Source: Thozetella sp. PMI_491 (taxonomy: Eukaryota > Ascomycota > Sordariomycetes > Chaetosphaeriales > Chaetosphaeriaceae). Taken from it: a stretch of DNA of 64,000 nucleotides. Positions 25,901-38,410 of the stretch are shown one piece after another. Position numbers and translations under genes: made by a program. Every line of letters starts with the position of its first letter. Position 1 is the first letter of the stretch. The stretch covers positions 1 through 64,000 of the forward strand of contig MU270118.1 of NCBI GenBank assembly GCA_021432635.1, written 5' to 3'. The notes under the pieces are model-generated. The model saw only the letters and a list, made by a program, of their open reading frames with translations. It had not been told where the DNA came from and did not search any database.

Positions 25901-26666
25901 ACTCCATGTGGTCTACAAATATTTGCCATGGTTATGTTGTGAACGGGCAATGGGCAGTGGGCAGCTACTACCAAAGCCATTGTTTTCAGCATGGCAACCC
26001 AACCCAACTCGAGTCAATTTCAGGCTACTTCTTGAGCTCTCCGGGGAATGATGAAAGGTTGCGCTCCAAGCACAGCCGACAATCCACGGAACGAGTGGGA
26101 GCAAGCAATCAAGTAAGCGCTGTTTGAAAGAGAATGCGATTGTTGTCGCTGAATTGCCGAGATCTGCACTGCCGGTAGTTTGTTGGCCACGTCAAAGCTA
26201 GCGGCACAGCACGAGGGTGATCCTCCCTGCGGTACCCCGACCTCACAACATCCTGGATACCTCGGAGATTATGGCGGTCGGCAAGGGAACTTTGCTGGCA
26301 CTCCGGCGAGTTGCGGCTGAGACAGGTACAAGAACAACACAGTTCTGGCTGGTACGTGAATGGTTGGTGTTCTTGTTCCATGCTAGACTGCTCATACAGG
26401 GCGTGTCGTGGCTTGTAGCGAAGGACAATACGTCGCGCTGTCAGCAACACGACTTCTCCAGCAGTGCCCCTCGGGCATCAGCAGATACGCAGCTCTCTTC
26501 CTCACTGCTGAGCAGACCAATATGGCACCCCTTAGCTTATTGTTCATCACGATGCAAACGCGAGGGAGATTTCGCGCCCACCCCTCGATGATTGCGACTG
26601 TGTCGTAGCAATTCTTTTTAACATTTTTGACCCGCTTGCAAGACCGCAGATTGGAATATTTCGGTA
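22977..26666. other. intergenic, 3.7 kb, nothing assigned
   Basis: I find no gene, RNA or repeat family here. The many short open frames have no domain, no conserved splice pattern and inconsistent coding character. An 11-base C run is at 25449-25459. Degenerate transposon sequence below recognition cannot be excluded. Confidence 0.5.
25449..25459 (+). repeat. poly-C tract (11)
   Basis: An uninterrupted run of eleven C in non-coding DNA; a likely place for length errors in the assembly. Confidence 0.85.
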
Positions 26667-28144
26667 TTACAACTCTAAAGTTTTGGCCACAGGCCCCTGC
26701 CCTTTATCCAAAGCATGATCATCTTCGATAACCACACTTGTGCTGACATCCATCTGGATCCCTCCAACGTGATGTTGAGAAGAACTGGAGGGCTTGACAT
26801 CATGCAACGGCACCTCACAGTCACTATTATTCCGACCTCGGCCTAGCATCCACCACCCGCCGCTCTTCGTCTTCTCATTCTCGCTCTGTTCCCTGCCACC
26901 ACCCTGGACCCAAATCATATTGCCGAACGTCCGGCCCTCGGGCGTTCGGACGAACGCGAAATGGTCCAGACCAGTGTTGACCATGTCTTCGTTACCACTA
27001 AATATGATAGTAGTCGACCACAGCAGGGCGTCGCAGAAGCCAACAGAAGCGAGCAGGGTGCCAGCAAAGATCATGAATGGCGTCGAGTTCTCCAGAGGAG
27101 TGATGCTTCCGAGTGTTAGGGGGGTGGCGCAGCACATGTAAACGATAGGGTAGATGAGAAAGGCCGGGTGATGGCCGGAAGGGTGAAGGCCGTTGTGGTT
27201 GCCTGGATCACGGCGGGCGGATGGGCTTGGGCTGCGGCGAGGCAAGAATCGCGACGACTGCTGCTTGCGGTGCAAGCACCAGAATGTCCAAACGTAGACT
27301 CCAAACGTCATGAAGATGCAGAGGAAGCCCCAAATGTAGACCGAGAGACGCCAGCCCCAATTTGGACCGTAGATCCAGCACTGCGAGAGTCTTGGTCAGC
27401 GAGGTACAGAGCGTACGAGGCCGCAAAGCGACCCCCAACACATGCAGACGAGATAACACCAACCCAGGATTGCTGCCGGACAAAATAGTTCTCCACGCCA
27501 GAGAAGATAGGCCCAAGGCAGGTGACAACGATGCTGACGACCCAGATAAGGACGCTGTTGGCAATGGTGAACCTCAACGACGGCTGCCAACCGCGAATGA
27601 CAATCAAATATGTGTAGAATGCGAGGGTAACGAGGAAAGCGCTCGAGATGAGGCAACCGAAGGTGACCAACCAGCCCTGGGCCTTGCACGTTGCGGATCC
27701 GACGATAATGGCGTCCTCGCGGAGGTATACGATGTTGCCCACGTAGGTGGCCGAGAAGCCTACATCGGCCAAGATGAGATTGTAGATGAGGATGAGTAGC
27801 GGGTTTGCGGTTCGGCGCCGGGTCCCACCGCTGGCGGCTAAGTTGCCGTAGCCCGCCTCTTGTGTTGGCTGGCCGGGCAGCTGAGGGCCCGAGTTGCCGC
27901 CGGCCTTTGTCTGCATGTAGTTGGCCTGGGACAGTCCCAGTGACAAGTCGATACCCATCGAGTCGCCGCCCCGGTTTGAAGGCTTTTCGCTCCACAGCAA
28001 GGCCAAAAGTCGGTAGGTGATGTGCAAAAACAGTGCAGCCGACGAGATCAGAGAGATAGTGCCCACCACAGCCATGGCCATCTGACCTCGCCGAAACTCT
28101 GCCGGCAGAGGCGAGATCGAGCCGGTCCCGTCATCCAATGCCAT
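26667..28144 (-). CDS. cAMP-receptor/Git3-like G-protein-coupled receptor
   Basis: Two exons (about 27440-28144 and 26667-27380) give about 472 residues with seven hydrophobic segments. TM1 holds MAVVGTISLISSAALFL, TM2 PLLILIYNLILADVGFS, TM3 GWLVTFGCLISSAFLVTLAF, TM4 SVLIWVVSIVVTCLGPIF, TM5 VYIWGFLCIFMTFGVYVW, TM6 FLIYPIVYMCCATPLTLG and TM7 IFAGTLLASVGFCDALL. The layout, with Cys after TM2, a long basic third inner loop and a polar tail, fits fungal class V (cAMP-receptor-like, Git3-related) receptors that signal through G-alpha at the plasma membrane. The start is the first ATG in frame. The intron acceptor at 27381 is clear, but the donor is weak (GTTGGG) and could lie elsewhere by a few codons. 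Ligand unknown. Confidence 0.82.
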
Positions 28145-28422
28145 TTCGACGTCGTGCGGCCTTGGATAGTTTCGATTCAGGTAATTATAGGTTGTCTGGC
28201 GCCATCTTGGTCGATTGCCGAGTGAGCGACGGGTCGAGGCGCAAGTCGACAACGACTCGACGAGATGGACGAAGAGCCGGGACAGAATAAGAACCTAGAG
28301 GAGCCACGGACAGGCCCTTTTGTTTGGCGCTGCACCATCATTTTTGGACTGCAAGGTTATCACGCCAGCCAGGGGCACGTGGGGTCGGCCATCCCCCCCT
28401 TGCCTGCCCAAAAGCAAGAAAA

Positions 28423-28450
28423 GGGGGGTGGGGGAGGGGGGGAACGGGGG
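28423..28450 (+). repeat. G-run cluster, possible G-quadruplex
   Basis: Four runs of 6, 5, 7 and 5 G separated by T, A and AAC, 279 bp upstream of the receptor start codon and on the strand opposite its coding strand. The pattern satisfies the usual G-quadruplex rule. Confidence 0.75.
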
Positions 28451-31008
28451 TGGTGGTCCAGATTTCCGTGGTGAAAGGCAGGTACTATAGTATGTACCTA
28501 CCTGGTACCCTTAATCCTAGCATGCACCCCTGGCGAGACCTCCCTCCACTCCCCCCAAATGACGGAGCAACTCTTCAAGGCCTCAAGCTATGGAGTAATT
28601 ACTACGGAGTACAGCGACATAGTATACGCATTATCCGCACCTCCTCCCTTCGATTCAATTGGCGAACCCAAATGCTCGGGTGTAGTATCTTCAAACTGCT
28701 TCCTTAACCCCCTTCCTTGCATCATACTTTCGTATCTCCTCCCTCTAGCGGACTGGGATCGATATGGAAAGGCTCTGGAAGGAAGCTGCTACTAAGGCGG
28801 ATGGAGCGACGAACAACAATATAAAAAATAAAAAATAAAAAAAAGGGCCTTGCTGAGTACCTGATCTTGGCGAGCTGACTTGCACCATATGTACTGTACT
28901 GTAGCTTCTGGTGTTCCCTCAGCTGCGAGCGCTAGCCCCATTTGCCCGCTCAGACGTTCCCTCTAGAGGATTCGCACCCCAGTGCATGATTTTGACTTGA
29001 CATCCCGGGAACTCCGCCTGGTAGTTGCGTGTGGATAAGAGTGTGTTGAGTGATTGGTTGGAATTTTGGCAGAACCATTCATCACATGTGTGAGCTTTCT
29101 CACTAACTTTTGCCCTTTTTTTTCCTTTTCTTTTTCGCTTGACCAGGGGGGCTGCCCCCTCTGGGCCCCTTTTTTGAGCGCGAAGGTACGGAAGCATTCT
29201 TCTGCTTAGAGACTATGCCTTATTATGTACCGCATGTTCGCTTTCGCGACGGATTCGCAAACGGTATCGGACGTGGCACTGTTGACTCGCTCAATTGTTG
29301 AGGCGGCGGGTAGGATATCGGCGAGGATGGGTCTTGTCGACTCATGAAACAGCCAAAGTAAATGAGTATCATCAAGGGGTGAGGGGGGCTTTCGATGGCG
29401 CTGTTCGGTGACGTTGGAGACCGGATGGATTCTGGATAGAATTCACTGCTAGCTTCGTTCGAAGCCTGCCTGACAGCAACTTTGGGTCCTGAGACGAGCA
29501 TCCCCATGGGCTGGAGCCATATCTCAAGGGACCGCGTGGCCAGGGGATACACACGTATTGTATCCATTCATCTCCTTGTCCTGTACGTCGTAGCCGTAGG
29601 GGCAACTTCCCAAGGACATGCGCTCGGTAGCTCTGCGTACCATCCCGGTTACGTCGTGCAGCCCTCTAGCTTGCTTGGCCCTGTAGGCTCGCTTTTTAAT
29701 ACAGAGACCGCGCTTTGGGGGACACCATTGACAACCGAGCGGGAACTAATGGGACCGGTGGGCTAGCTCCCGCCACCACCGATGGCCCCTAGGCTAATAC
29801 TAACTGGTCGACGGGCGAAGGGCAGCAGGATAGTGCCTTAGCGTGGAGAAGCGAAATAACTTTGTGAGTCCATTGCCCAATTCAGAGCTGAGGAAGCGGT
29901 ACGTTTCGGGTTCGGGGTTGTGGCGTTTTAGGCCCTTTGTGTTGTTGAGGAGGTCCCACATGGTGTAAAATGTGGTTAGGCATAGGTTCATCTCAATTTC
30001 GTTGCCCGTATCACTTCCTCAGTCCCTATCATCGGCAGAACTCAGTAGCTCGCCTCAGCACCTGGGTGAACTCCGCGTCGATGGTGTGTCTGAGCAGAGT
30101 GCACAGGAAGAGGTAGTGGCTGTGTGTAAAGCGGACTAGCTAATGCAATCAAGCACAATATAGGGGGTGCCACGACCGGGCACAAGAATATATGTAAACC
30201 TGGTGCCTGCCCTATAGTACCGCAGAGTTTCGATACCTTAGCCCGCTTCACCAAGGGCTTGCAAGTTTGAGGCGGCGTGTGTGCGCAACCAATGGAAGTG
30301 TACGCCCTTGCCTTCCTCGGATTTTAAGGACAGGCATTCAGAATCCAGGGAGAAAGAACGTTCTGTGCATCAGTAACCACTGTCCTAGCAGCCTTCCCGA
30401 ATGGCCTGATTCGAGGCAGTTGTGTCAGGATTGACATCACAAACAACTTATCTTAAGCGTCTAGGCTGGCTAGCACTGGAACGCCCTGATTAGGCCGGGT
30501 CGTGGGCGCTATAAGCTTTTTGGCCACGGATTAATTAGCGGCTGGGGTGCGGCAACTAAATAACTACCCAGCTAGCTACTACCATCCGGATTGCTCGCCA
30601 CTCTACGGCGAACTACAGCGAATTACACCACCCCAAGTAGCATATGGGCGGTAAGCCAGTAAGGTACACCAAGCTACATTCACGAGCGAAGCAACCTACA
30701 GAATTGGGGTAGACTTTTTCTGTCGCATGCCCTGATCGCTTGGGTTGGGCGTCGATGGCTGCAGACAGAAAGAATCGATCTGGTCCTCTGCGGGATTCCT
30801 TGGCCTCCACCACGGCACCACGACGTGGTAGGCCCGGAGAAGACGGCATGGCCCCCTCTTGGGGCTCGGGCCAATCCTCTCATAGAGCGACCAATGAACG
30901 CCCTCGAGGGTGGCCTGAGGTCGTGGTCCCACTGAGATGGAGCGACGCAATGCGACGCTGCGAACCGGGATGCGCCCGGACTCATCATTTCTCGCACGCG
31001 TCCGCAAT

Positions 31009-31079
31009 GCATCCTGGCGCAATCGGTTAGCGGATGGAGGGCCCGCACTCCCACTGGAGGGTTTGATTTGCCAGGTGCG
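31009..31079 (+). pseudogene. degenerate tRNA-like sequence
   Basis: The stretch begins GCATCCTGGCGCAATCGG and contains TGGCGCAATCGGTTAGCG, which is a textbook tRNA D-arm with internal promoter A box. About 35 bp on, GGGTTTGATTTGCC resembles a mutated B box/T-arm (consensus GGTTCGANTCC), and AGGTGC at the end could partly pair with GCATCCT. No proper anticodon loop can be folded and the T-loop cytosine is T. It is a dead tRNA or the head of a tRNA-derived SINE. Confidence 0.5.
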
Positions 31080-33300
31080 GTAATCCCTGCCATGGCCCTG
31101 CTCCCACCCTGCTCCCACCCTCTCCACGGGTTGGGGGCAATGTTTCGACTGTGTCCTATCAGGAATCGCTGCCAGACCTGGAGCCCGGGCTGAGGCGCCT
31201 CGTGGCATTGCAGACCGTCGAGGAATGCTCTATTGATGCAGGCCAAGCGACACTGTGCTAAGTGAGGGGTCTGCGCCATAAGCGAGCTGTGGCGAGCTGG
31301 CCGCCTAAAAGCGCATTAATCGGAGCGCCACTCAAATATAAGGAACCCACTATCGTCTGGTTGCTTGGATTCGAGCTGCTTTCCTCCCGCGTAGTCTCGT
31401 GCTGTGGCCGCTTTACTAACAGGCAGTCAAGGGCGCCAGTGGGTTCCTGGGATCCGCAGAAATCAGCTCATACCTTTCAATCTTGGCCCATAGCCCAGAT
31501 TGAGCAAGCATGGCTTGGGCCCGTGTCGGATGGACGCACGGGAGGCTCTAGACTATGATAGCCTCAGCCTCAGGAAGGGGAGAGATGATGTGCAAACCGG
31601 GGGACTCCACGGGCCCTAAGCATCAGCACTATGATGGCCCACCCACCGTGACTGCGCCGGTCGGGGCTCGGGGTAGCACGTACGAAGCATGTAGAAATAG
31701 CTCGAGGGTCCATAGGCGTCTCTGCAAGTGTCGCGTTTGCGTACCACAACGTGGTGCTAGGTCGGTACTGTGGGCACGCTGGGGCAGGTGCATGAAGAGA
31801 CGAGTGGCCGCATGGATACAAGAGAATAAGACGTGTAGACGAAGCCGCCTCCTGACCCTCACAAAGTTCCCCTGCATATTAGTCCCAAGTTGACTAATGC
31901 GGCTTAGATGCTGGGTCTCTACAGTTCCTGGCAGACGTGTGACTTTGGGGCAATTGTGCAATGGACGGTCTCGGTTTATGGGGCTGCAGGAGGCGTAAAC
32001 CTTGTTCTCGCCACGGGCTGGGAGTGGTGGAGCAGGGGACTCGAGAAGGGCCGAGGCAACATGATGACGGGTTGTGCAGTTCACAATCTGTCAATGGGTC
32101 AGGGCTTGACGAGGATGTGCATCTCACTTTCAGCATCCCACGTAATTGCATACTTTTAAGTAAACGGGTGCCGGAGGGTCGCTCTTTAATACTGGGCACG
32201 CTGGAATGGATCACTTACGCCCGTCCTTCCCGCGGAGCAGAGAGCTTCGTCGAGGGGTGCTCTGGAGCCCACGATCATAGGCATTCTTTGGGTTAAGATG
32301 GGTAGGATATGTAATACTCTAGGGCCTTTGCTAGGGTACTTGACTCGTTTTAACCTGCAGTGTTCATACCTAGGCTCGTGGGTTAACCCGGCACTCAAGA
32401 GATGCGTGGAAGGCGGCAGCTGCTATACCTTGGGATTATGGCGACGTAATCAGTCTCTCGAACCTCCGTGTTGGGAGAATGGCCATTAATCACGATTTAA
32501 TTCGATTTTCATCATTTATTGAAAGCACTGTGCGTACAGCTGAGCAGGAGTTCTTGTTCAACAGGCCCATAGGGCAAGCTCAGCTAACGACATTACAAAA
32601 GGAAGACACATCGACGAGCTTGGTGTTATAGGCCATGGCCTAGATCACCTGAACTAACTTAGATGCTCGGGAGAATCTGACATAATTGGGAACTGTCGTC
32701 GGTTATGCAAATCCTGGCTATGGGTCAACAGCAGGAGCATCAGAGCTCAAGTGCCTGTTAGGTGGGTGGTTTGTTGCAGCTACAATATCAATAAAGCACA
32801 GTTGCGGGACCTAGCTTGCCAGTCAGACCCATCCACCAGTTACCCCTGATTCCCGGTCGTCGTCTGGGCATTTATATTTTGGGCACTATATTTTGCCGGC
32901 GTGATTGGTTGTTCGAGATAGCAAAGGGTCTTTGGCCTATGGCCACCAGCTCCATACATTGCCTCAACTCTCGGTACTTATGCTGGATGCTGTCCAAGGA
33001 CGGCACTTACGAAATAGTCCTTGGATCGAGGATCATTTATGTGGGAGCAAACGACACCTAGAATATGGACCACACTTACTACCCCAAACCTTGAAACAAA
33101 GCCCACTCTCGATCGCTAAGCAGGTTCACAATGAAGATAATCTCATACACATCGGGTTTTTTTTTTATATTTTCGCCGCCACTGGGCGAGCTGGACCGGT
33201 TTTGACGCGCCAGTCACAAGCGCCAGGATCTGCACAAGAATGTCGAAACCTCTATGATTACTGTAAAGTTCACGCCGGGCACGGCCATATTTCCGAAGGG

Positions 33301-33340
33301 CTCGCGACTTGTCAGAAGGACTCGCGACTTGTCAGAAGGA
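33301..33340 (+). repeat. 20-bp perfect tandem duplication
   Basis: CTCGCGACTTGTCAGAAGGA occurs twice head to tail without mismatch, so the duplication is recent. No gene overlaps it that I can support. Confidence 0.95.
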
Positions 33341-35185
33341 CCTCAGTATGCATTCCTTCCACGCCACTAGAGACTACTACAAAGGGGATGCGAAGTGATT
33401 AACCGGACCACATGCACAGACAAGTGTCTAGCCTCCGTCCAGGGAAATAAATCAGGTTAGCCGTCGATTGAGAATGGTAGTCGACGTTTTTGTCAAATCC
33501 ACGGTGGCAGTTTGCGCGAACATGCCTCAGCATCTCTCCCAGGGGGATATACCTGTATATACTATTTCGTCGCGCCAGCTGGCTAGAATTTGCAATCACT
33601 ACCTTAGTTGCTGTCTCGTATTTACCGAGAAGCAAAAACGATCTCACCCCGATACGGCCTCCGACACCCCTTCTGCTTCTTTCCTTTTATCATCCTGATC
33701 GCCTTGAGTATTACACAAAGGTGAAGCCCAAAAAATCCCATTTGGCTCTCGCGGCAGATGCTGGTGGGATTATGCGAGAGGCCGCTCTGGGTTACACTCA
33801 TACATACTGTTTGTCAGTTGAAATCTTGAATCATCTATATCAACGATCATACAGAGCCTCTTCAACTGCAGCTAATATATACAACACTACGACCCTCTCG
33901 GCGGAGCCGAATCAGCTGCGCGCGCCACAATAAACTCAGTAGTGACAGACGACATACTGCATTCGATTGCCTCTTGCTTTCACCGTGGAACGACTTGACT
34001 TTGGACAGAGGGCGACAGTGGCCGGGCTAGAGTGTAGATTTAGCCACCGCGCGTGGCCCCCAGGGTGCAAGGTTTGAGCTAAGGGTAGGGCCGCGGGGAG
34101 ATGCGGGGCGGCTCGGGCGAGAACCGGACATTAACTCCTACCTACCTCGAGACGAGCTGACGTCGAATCTAGCGGGACGACGAGGTACTCAGGGTACTCT
34201 TCTCCAGAACCTAAAGTGCCTGGAGTTTGTCTCGTGACGAATACATCCTAACTACGATAGGCCACGCCTGACGCATTGTGCCGGACGGTGGTGGTGTGAC
34301 TCGCCGTGGAATACTCATCCCGCCTTACTCCCATGTCGTTAACGGAATGAGACCCGGCTTTGTCTGATGCATAAAAACGCGGCTATAGAACACACCAAAG
34401 CCTCCAGCCTGGCTGTTTCTTCTTGCAAGTCGTGTCCCATGCCTAGGAAAGCAGTTGAAATTCAGAAACAATAGGCATAAAAGGAAAAAGGACTTAGTCC
34501 ACTAGGTGGACCAGCACTTTCTCTGGAGCATCGGCTTCATCCAAGGCCACGACAACGGGAAGCCTCGCAGCCATAGTTTCGCTTCCAAAGACATCTTACC
34601 GGGTAACCTGGAGTGGCTAAACCTTGTGACACCCGACTCTGCTCCTCGAACCTCGGTCACCAACGAGCAGTTAGAGCGTTGAAGACAGTCGTAGCCATTG
34701 TTCTGCCCGCTCCGGAAGGTATGTAGCTTTCAAGGAGATGTAAGCTATAAATTCCCGGCCTGCAAACGGAAATCCAAGTGCTTAAGTAGGGTCACGGCTC
34801 TTAAATTTTGTCATTCCTTCGGAATTTCTCTCGATGTGAACGAGGCTCCAAGATTTTTCTGTATGCAGATAGCACCTAATTATGCAGTTCTGCACTAGTG
34901 CCAGCCCCTGAGATCAGCTCGGGAAGCCGCCATATCTCTGCAAGAAAAAGAAATAAAAAATACTATGCCATGAGCCATGTAATTCCAGGGGAGCTGGGAT
35001 GGGAGTTGGGACACATTATGGGCGTCTTTAGAGTTTCCGAGTTCTCCCTAGAGATCCTCTGGGGTTGCTCCAAGACAATGCAGGCCGGAGTAGTGTCCTA
35101 AAACCGCAGCTCACCCTCTCACGCGCAGCAACTAGTCCTAAGTCTCCGAATACATGCTCAAGGTGAACTCGATAAATTTACATCT

Positions 35186-36172
35186 TTAAGCCTCGGCTGC
35201 TCTTCCGCTGCTGCCGACAACGTCCATCCACCTTTCAACTTCCGCCTGCAACACATCCATGCCCTCATCGATTAGCTGCACCTGGGGCAAGTGAGCATTT
35301 GCTCTGAGGTGATTATGCCAAACTTCCAGGAGTAGCTTGTTGACATTCAACTTGACTGCTCCTCCCTCTATACACCGATGCATGATCTCGGGGGTAAAGT
35401 CATTTGTGCCATGCAAAGCCATCAACACTCGGCCGCCCACTTGCTCAGTTATCTTGTCGAGGCGGTCATAGTCTAGTTGGGGGCCTCGGGGCCCATAGTC
35501 GCCATGAATGTTCCCGATGCTCGGGGCCAGCAGGTCAATGTTAGCACCCAAAAAATCCTCCACTTCCGAGGGGGTGGTCAAGAGCGCTTGAGCCGGCTGA
35601 ATCAGCGATATTGCTGAGACCTGAAGGTAATGATAGCTGCCACTCACCTTCCAGCTCTCCCGTGTCTGCAATACCATCCTCACCACCGTTGATGCGACCG
35701 CTTTCAGCCTCTACAGCGATGCCACGTTCGTGACAAACCTTGGCGAGGACCTTGGTCTTGGCCAGGTTCTCGTCGTGGTCGTAGTGGCTCATGTCTACCA
35801 TGATTGAGTCAAACGGCAGCTTCACCGCGATCTCTCGGATTTGGGACTCATCCTGTGCGTGGTCAAGGTGCAAAGAGAGTGGTACGGTGGCCGACTCGAT
35901 CGCCGCCCGGGCGGCCCATGCCAATGTGGGAAGCTGCTTCACCGTAGATGGGAATAGCAGCAGGATTAATGGCGACCTCTTGCGCTCGGCGGCTCGGACG
36001 AGCGCTGTTAGCTGCTCGATATTGTATCTGATTTGGTCAGCAATGGAGGGCCTAGTGTTTACAGCTTGTGATTTCCAACGAACGCGACAGCAGCGAGGAC
36101 TCCGTATTTGCCTTTGGTGGCGTCCTTCAAGATCTCGAGGGTGCGATTCTTGGCGTCGTGGGGAACAGTCAT
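35186..36172 (-). CDS. class II ketose-bisphosphate aldolase
   Basis: Three exons (36084-36172, 35648-36027, 35186-35586) give 289 residues. The first intron uses donor GTTCGT, the second GTGAGT. Metal-site motifs of class II (zinc) aldolases are in order: HLDHAQD, SIMVDMSHYDHDENL, VEAE followed by GGEDG, GNIHGDYGP, and ALHGTNDF where HGGSG is usual. The frame is complete. The family cleaves fructose- or tagatose-bisphosphate to triose phosphates; the divergent HGTND loop suggests another ketose phosphate could be the substrate. A TATAAA lies about 41-46 bp before the ATG (36213-36218). It has no carbohydrate-pathway neighbours here. Confidence 0.88.
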
Positions 36173-38410
36173 CTTTACAGGGTCTCAGTCTGACTAGTGT
36201 GGAAGAACCAAGTTTATAAACAAGAATCCGAGGAGCTGGTGTTGCGGTATCTTCGGGTGGTTCGTTTTATAGCTCTCAAGAATCACTCCCCTCTTTTGGC
36301 CGTATTCGAACTCGAAGCGAGGAACCTGGGTACTCACCTGGGTGGGGTAACCTCGGGACGAGATTGGGGCAGGCGGGACTCTGTTAGAGTGGAAACTTAG
36401 GTAAGGTAAGGTAGGTTGGTTTCAAAGCCTAGACTGCTGCTGTGTGGGGCGCGTATTTCCATGCCTTTAGTCTATATCTGTGGTGTTTCTCTGCTCTTGT
36501 GCGAGAGGTACGGACAGAGTGCAGCAAGACACATGCTCCAAGCTACCAGACTCCGGGGACTTGCTACGGCTCCTAAAGTATAGACAGGGAAGACAATCGT
36601 GGCCCCTAAATATAACTAAGCAAAGAAGCTGGGCTGGCGAGGCTAGCTTTGCAAACATAGCGTAAGGCGACGTAATGCCACCCTAGGCGGCGGCATCGAA
36701 ACCCTGCCTCCAATCAGAACGCGATTTGTTAACCTCAGGTTATGAATACATGATACATGGCCCGTTCAATTGGAAGAAGTGCGGATGCCGCGATGTTAGC
36801 GCTATCGGAAAACCACATGGCGACATAGCCTACGCTATGAGATATTTTTCCGTTCAGACCAACCGGGGCAGATGGATGATGAGTGGGCAGCGTCCGAGTA
36901 TGCCTACAATGCCTGCGGTAGCTAGGTACCAACCTTGCTTGTTTAGTGGGAGGCGTTGTTCTAGCAAGCAAACGCTTAAAGGATGAACTCAGTAGACCTT
37001 AACCGAGGGATGCCGGAAGGTTAGTTCATGCTTAATTTGCGATCAGTTTCGGACTGCGAGCAGCAAGTAGGAGGGCTATAAGCTAGCTACAGCGGCTCCG
37101 GGATTGCCTGGTGCTCCAATTACCGCGAAGAGCCATAGCATATGCATTCAATTTATCGTCCGTGACATAATCTGGGGTACGCGATCTTAGTGGAACGGTA
37201 TGAAACCTACAGGGTGTGCTCACGTCAACACTTTCATCTGACTATTGGCCATCAGTTAAAGACACTAAAATATGTCTTACCAATCACTGAACCCCCCTTC
37301 CCACCATTCTTAATTTGAAGGAAGCCCCTGGCAGCGTCTACGCCTTCGTCGGGTATCTGAATGCCGACGGAACTGTAGATCGGCAACATCCTGTGTTTCT
37401 TATCGGCGCCGAGTGGGGTCTGGGGGGTGGTGTATGGGGTGCTCGGCGCAGTATACGGCCTCACCGTGCGCTCAATCAACTGTAAGCACTTCCAACGACT
37501 TCCATGTCAAACAAAAATGCTAACCTAGAATAAAATGGAGTGGCCGCCGGACTGGGGATGGTGCTGAAGAGCTTTGTCAGTGGCGAGTTGCCCTGGTTCA
37601 TAAACATGGTAAATTAATGCCGGTCACTTTCGTAGTACGACGGTGGGAGGAGCAATCTCTGCCTATGGCGGTAGAGTAGGATAGTCCAAGGTTAGAACAT
37701 ATGGCGATGCAAGAACGCTGACAAAGAGATTTGAAAAGACCTACAGTGCTCGCGACGACGCCGTTAACCGAATGGTGGACGAAACTCGACTTAAAGGCGG
37801 TAATGCTATCATAGCCCTTCAATTCGACACCGTAGAGCTCGGTTGCTTCGCGCAGACATGCGCATACAGCACAGTAGTCGTGATTGAGAGAGTCGGAGAT
37901 GGTAAGTGTCGACACTCTGTCCAATGGAGCAAGCCTCTAAGGTTTGTGTCTACAGCCGAGGGGCATGGGCTTGTTAAAATTTCATTGCTTCCATCTCGAT
38001 CAATGTTGCGATTTTTGTGTGGCTTACGAAGAGTATTTTTATGGTCTGTCTTCCTAGAGACAGCGAATAGGTAGATAAGTGGACAATGAACTGAAAACAA
38101 GTGCCCTCTCGAGGGCTGGCGATTTTAATGCTGAAGAGGAGCAATAGATGATGCACACTCATTATAAAGCATAGCTAGTTAGAGAAGAGTACAAAACACA
38201 ATATCCGGTCGCGACCAACAAGCTCGAAATACAAGGTTTCTTGTATATCGAGGTCCTCGAGTACCTCCCGTGAGCCCAGCAGCAGCATCGACAGCGTTCA
38301 TAAACTTCTGGCGCAAGGCCTGGGTCATCTCCACCGGCCTCCCAGGATTAGCGTGTTAAGACTTTGCTCGCTCAGAGCCTAGTTTATGAGGAGAGTCGAC
38401 CTATAACTGA
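36173..38410. other. intergenic, 2.2 kb, possible gene remnant
   Basis: No complete gene is seen. On the minus strand at about 37250-37980 there are two adjoining frames and an apparent intron (GTTAGC...TTACAG), but they do not join in frame and match no family I know. The rest holds nothing I can name. Confidence 0.4.

Larger units (their letters stand above)
28451..35185. other. gene-poor stretch, 6.7 kb
   Basis: No protein gene can be supported. The longest open frames (30680-31279 minus, 199 codons; 32905-33402 plus, 165 codons) have no recognisable domain and look like chance frames in GC-rich DNA. An A-rich patch at about 28821-28844, a degenerate tRNA-like sequence (31009-31079) and a 20-bp tandem duplication (33301-33340) are the only structures I see. 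Confidence 0.5.

Noticed and set aside
30680-31279. 199-codon minus-strand open frame
   Set aside because: Rich in Arg, Pro, Gly and Ser with no family resemblance; overlaps another open frame and the tRNA-like sequence.
32905-33402. 165-codon plus-strand open frame
   Set aside because: No domain; contains the non-multiple-of-three 20-bp tandem duplication and a T run, which argues against a maintained coding frame.
37252-37980. Possible two-exon gene on the minus strand
   Set aside because: A plausible intron (GTTAGC...TTACAG) is present, but the joined frame hits a stop at once and the residues match no family I know.
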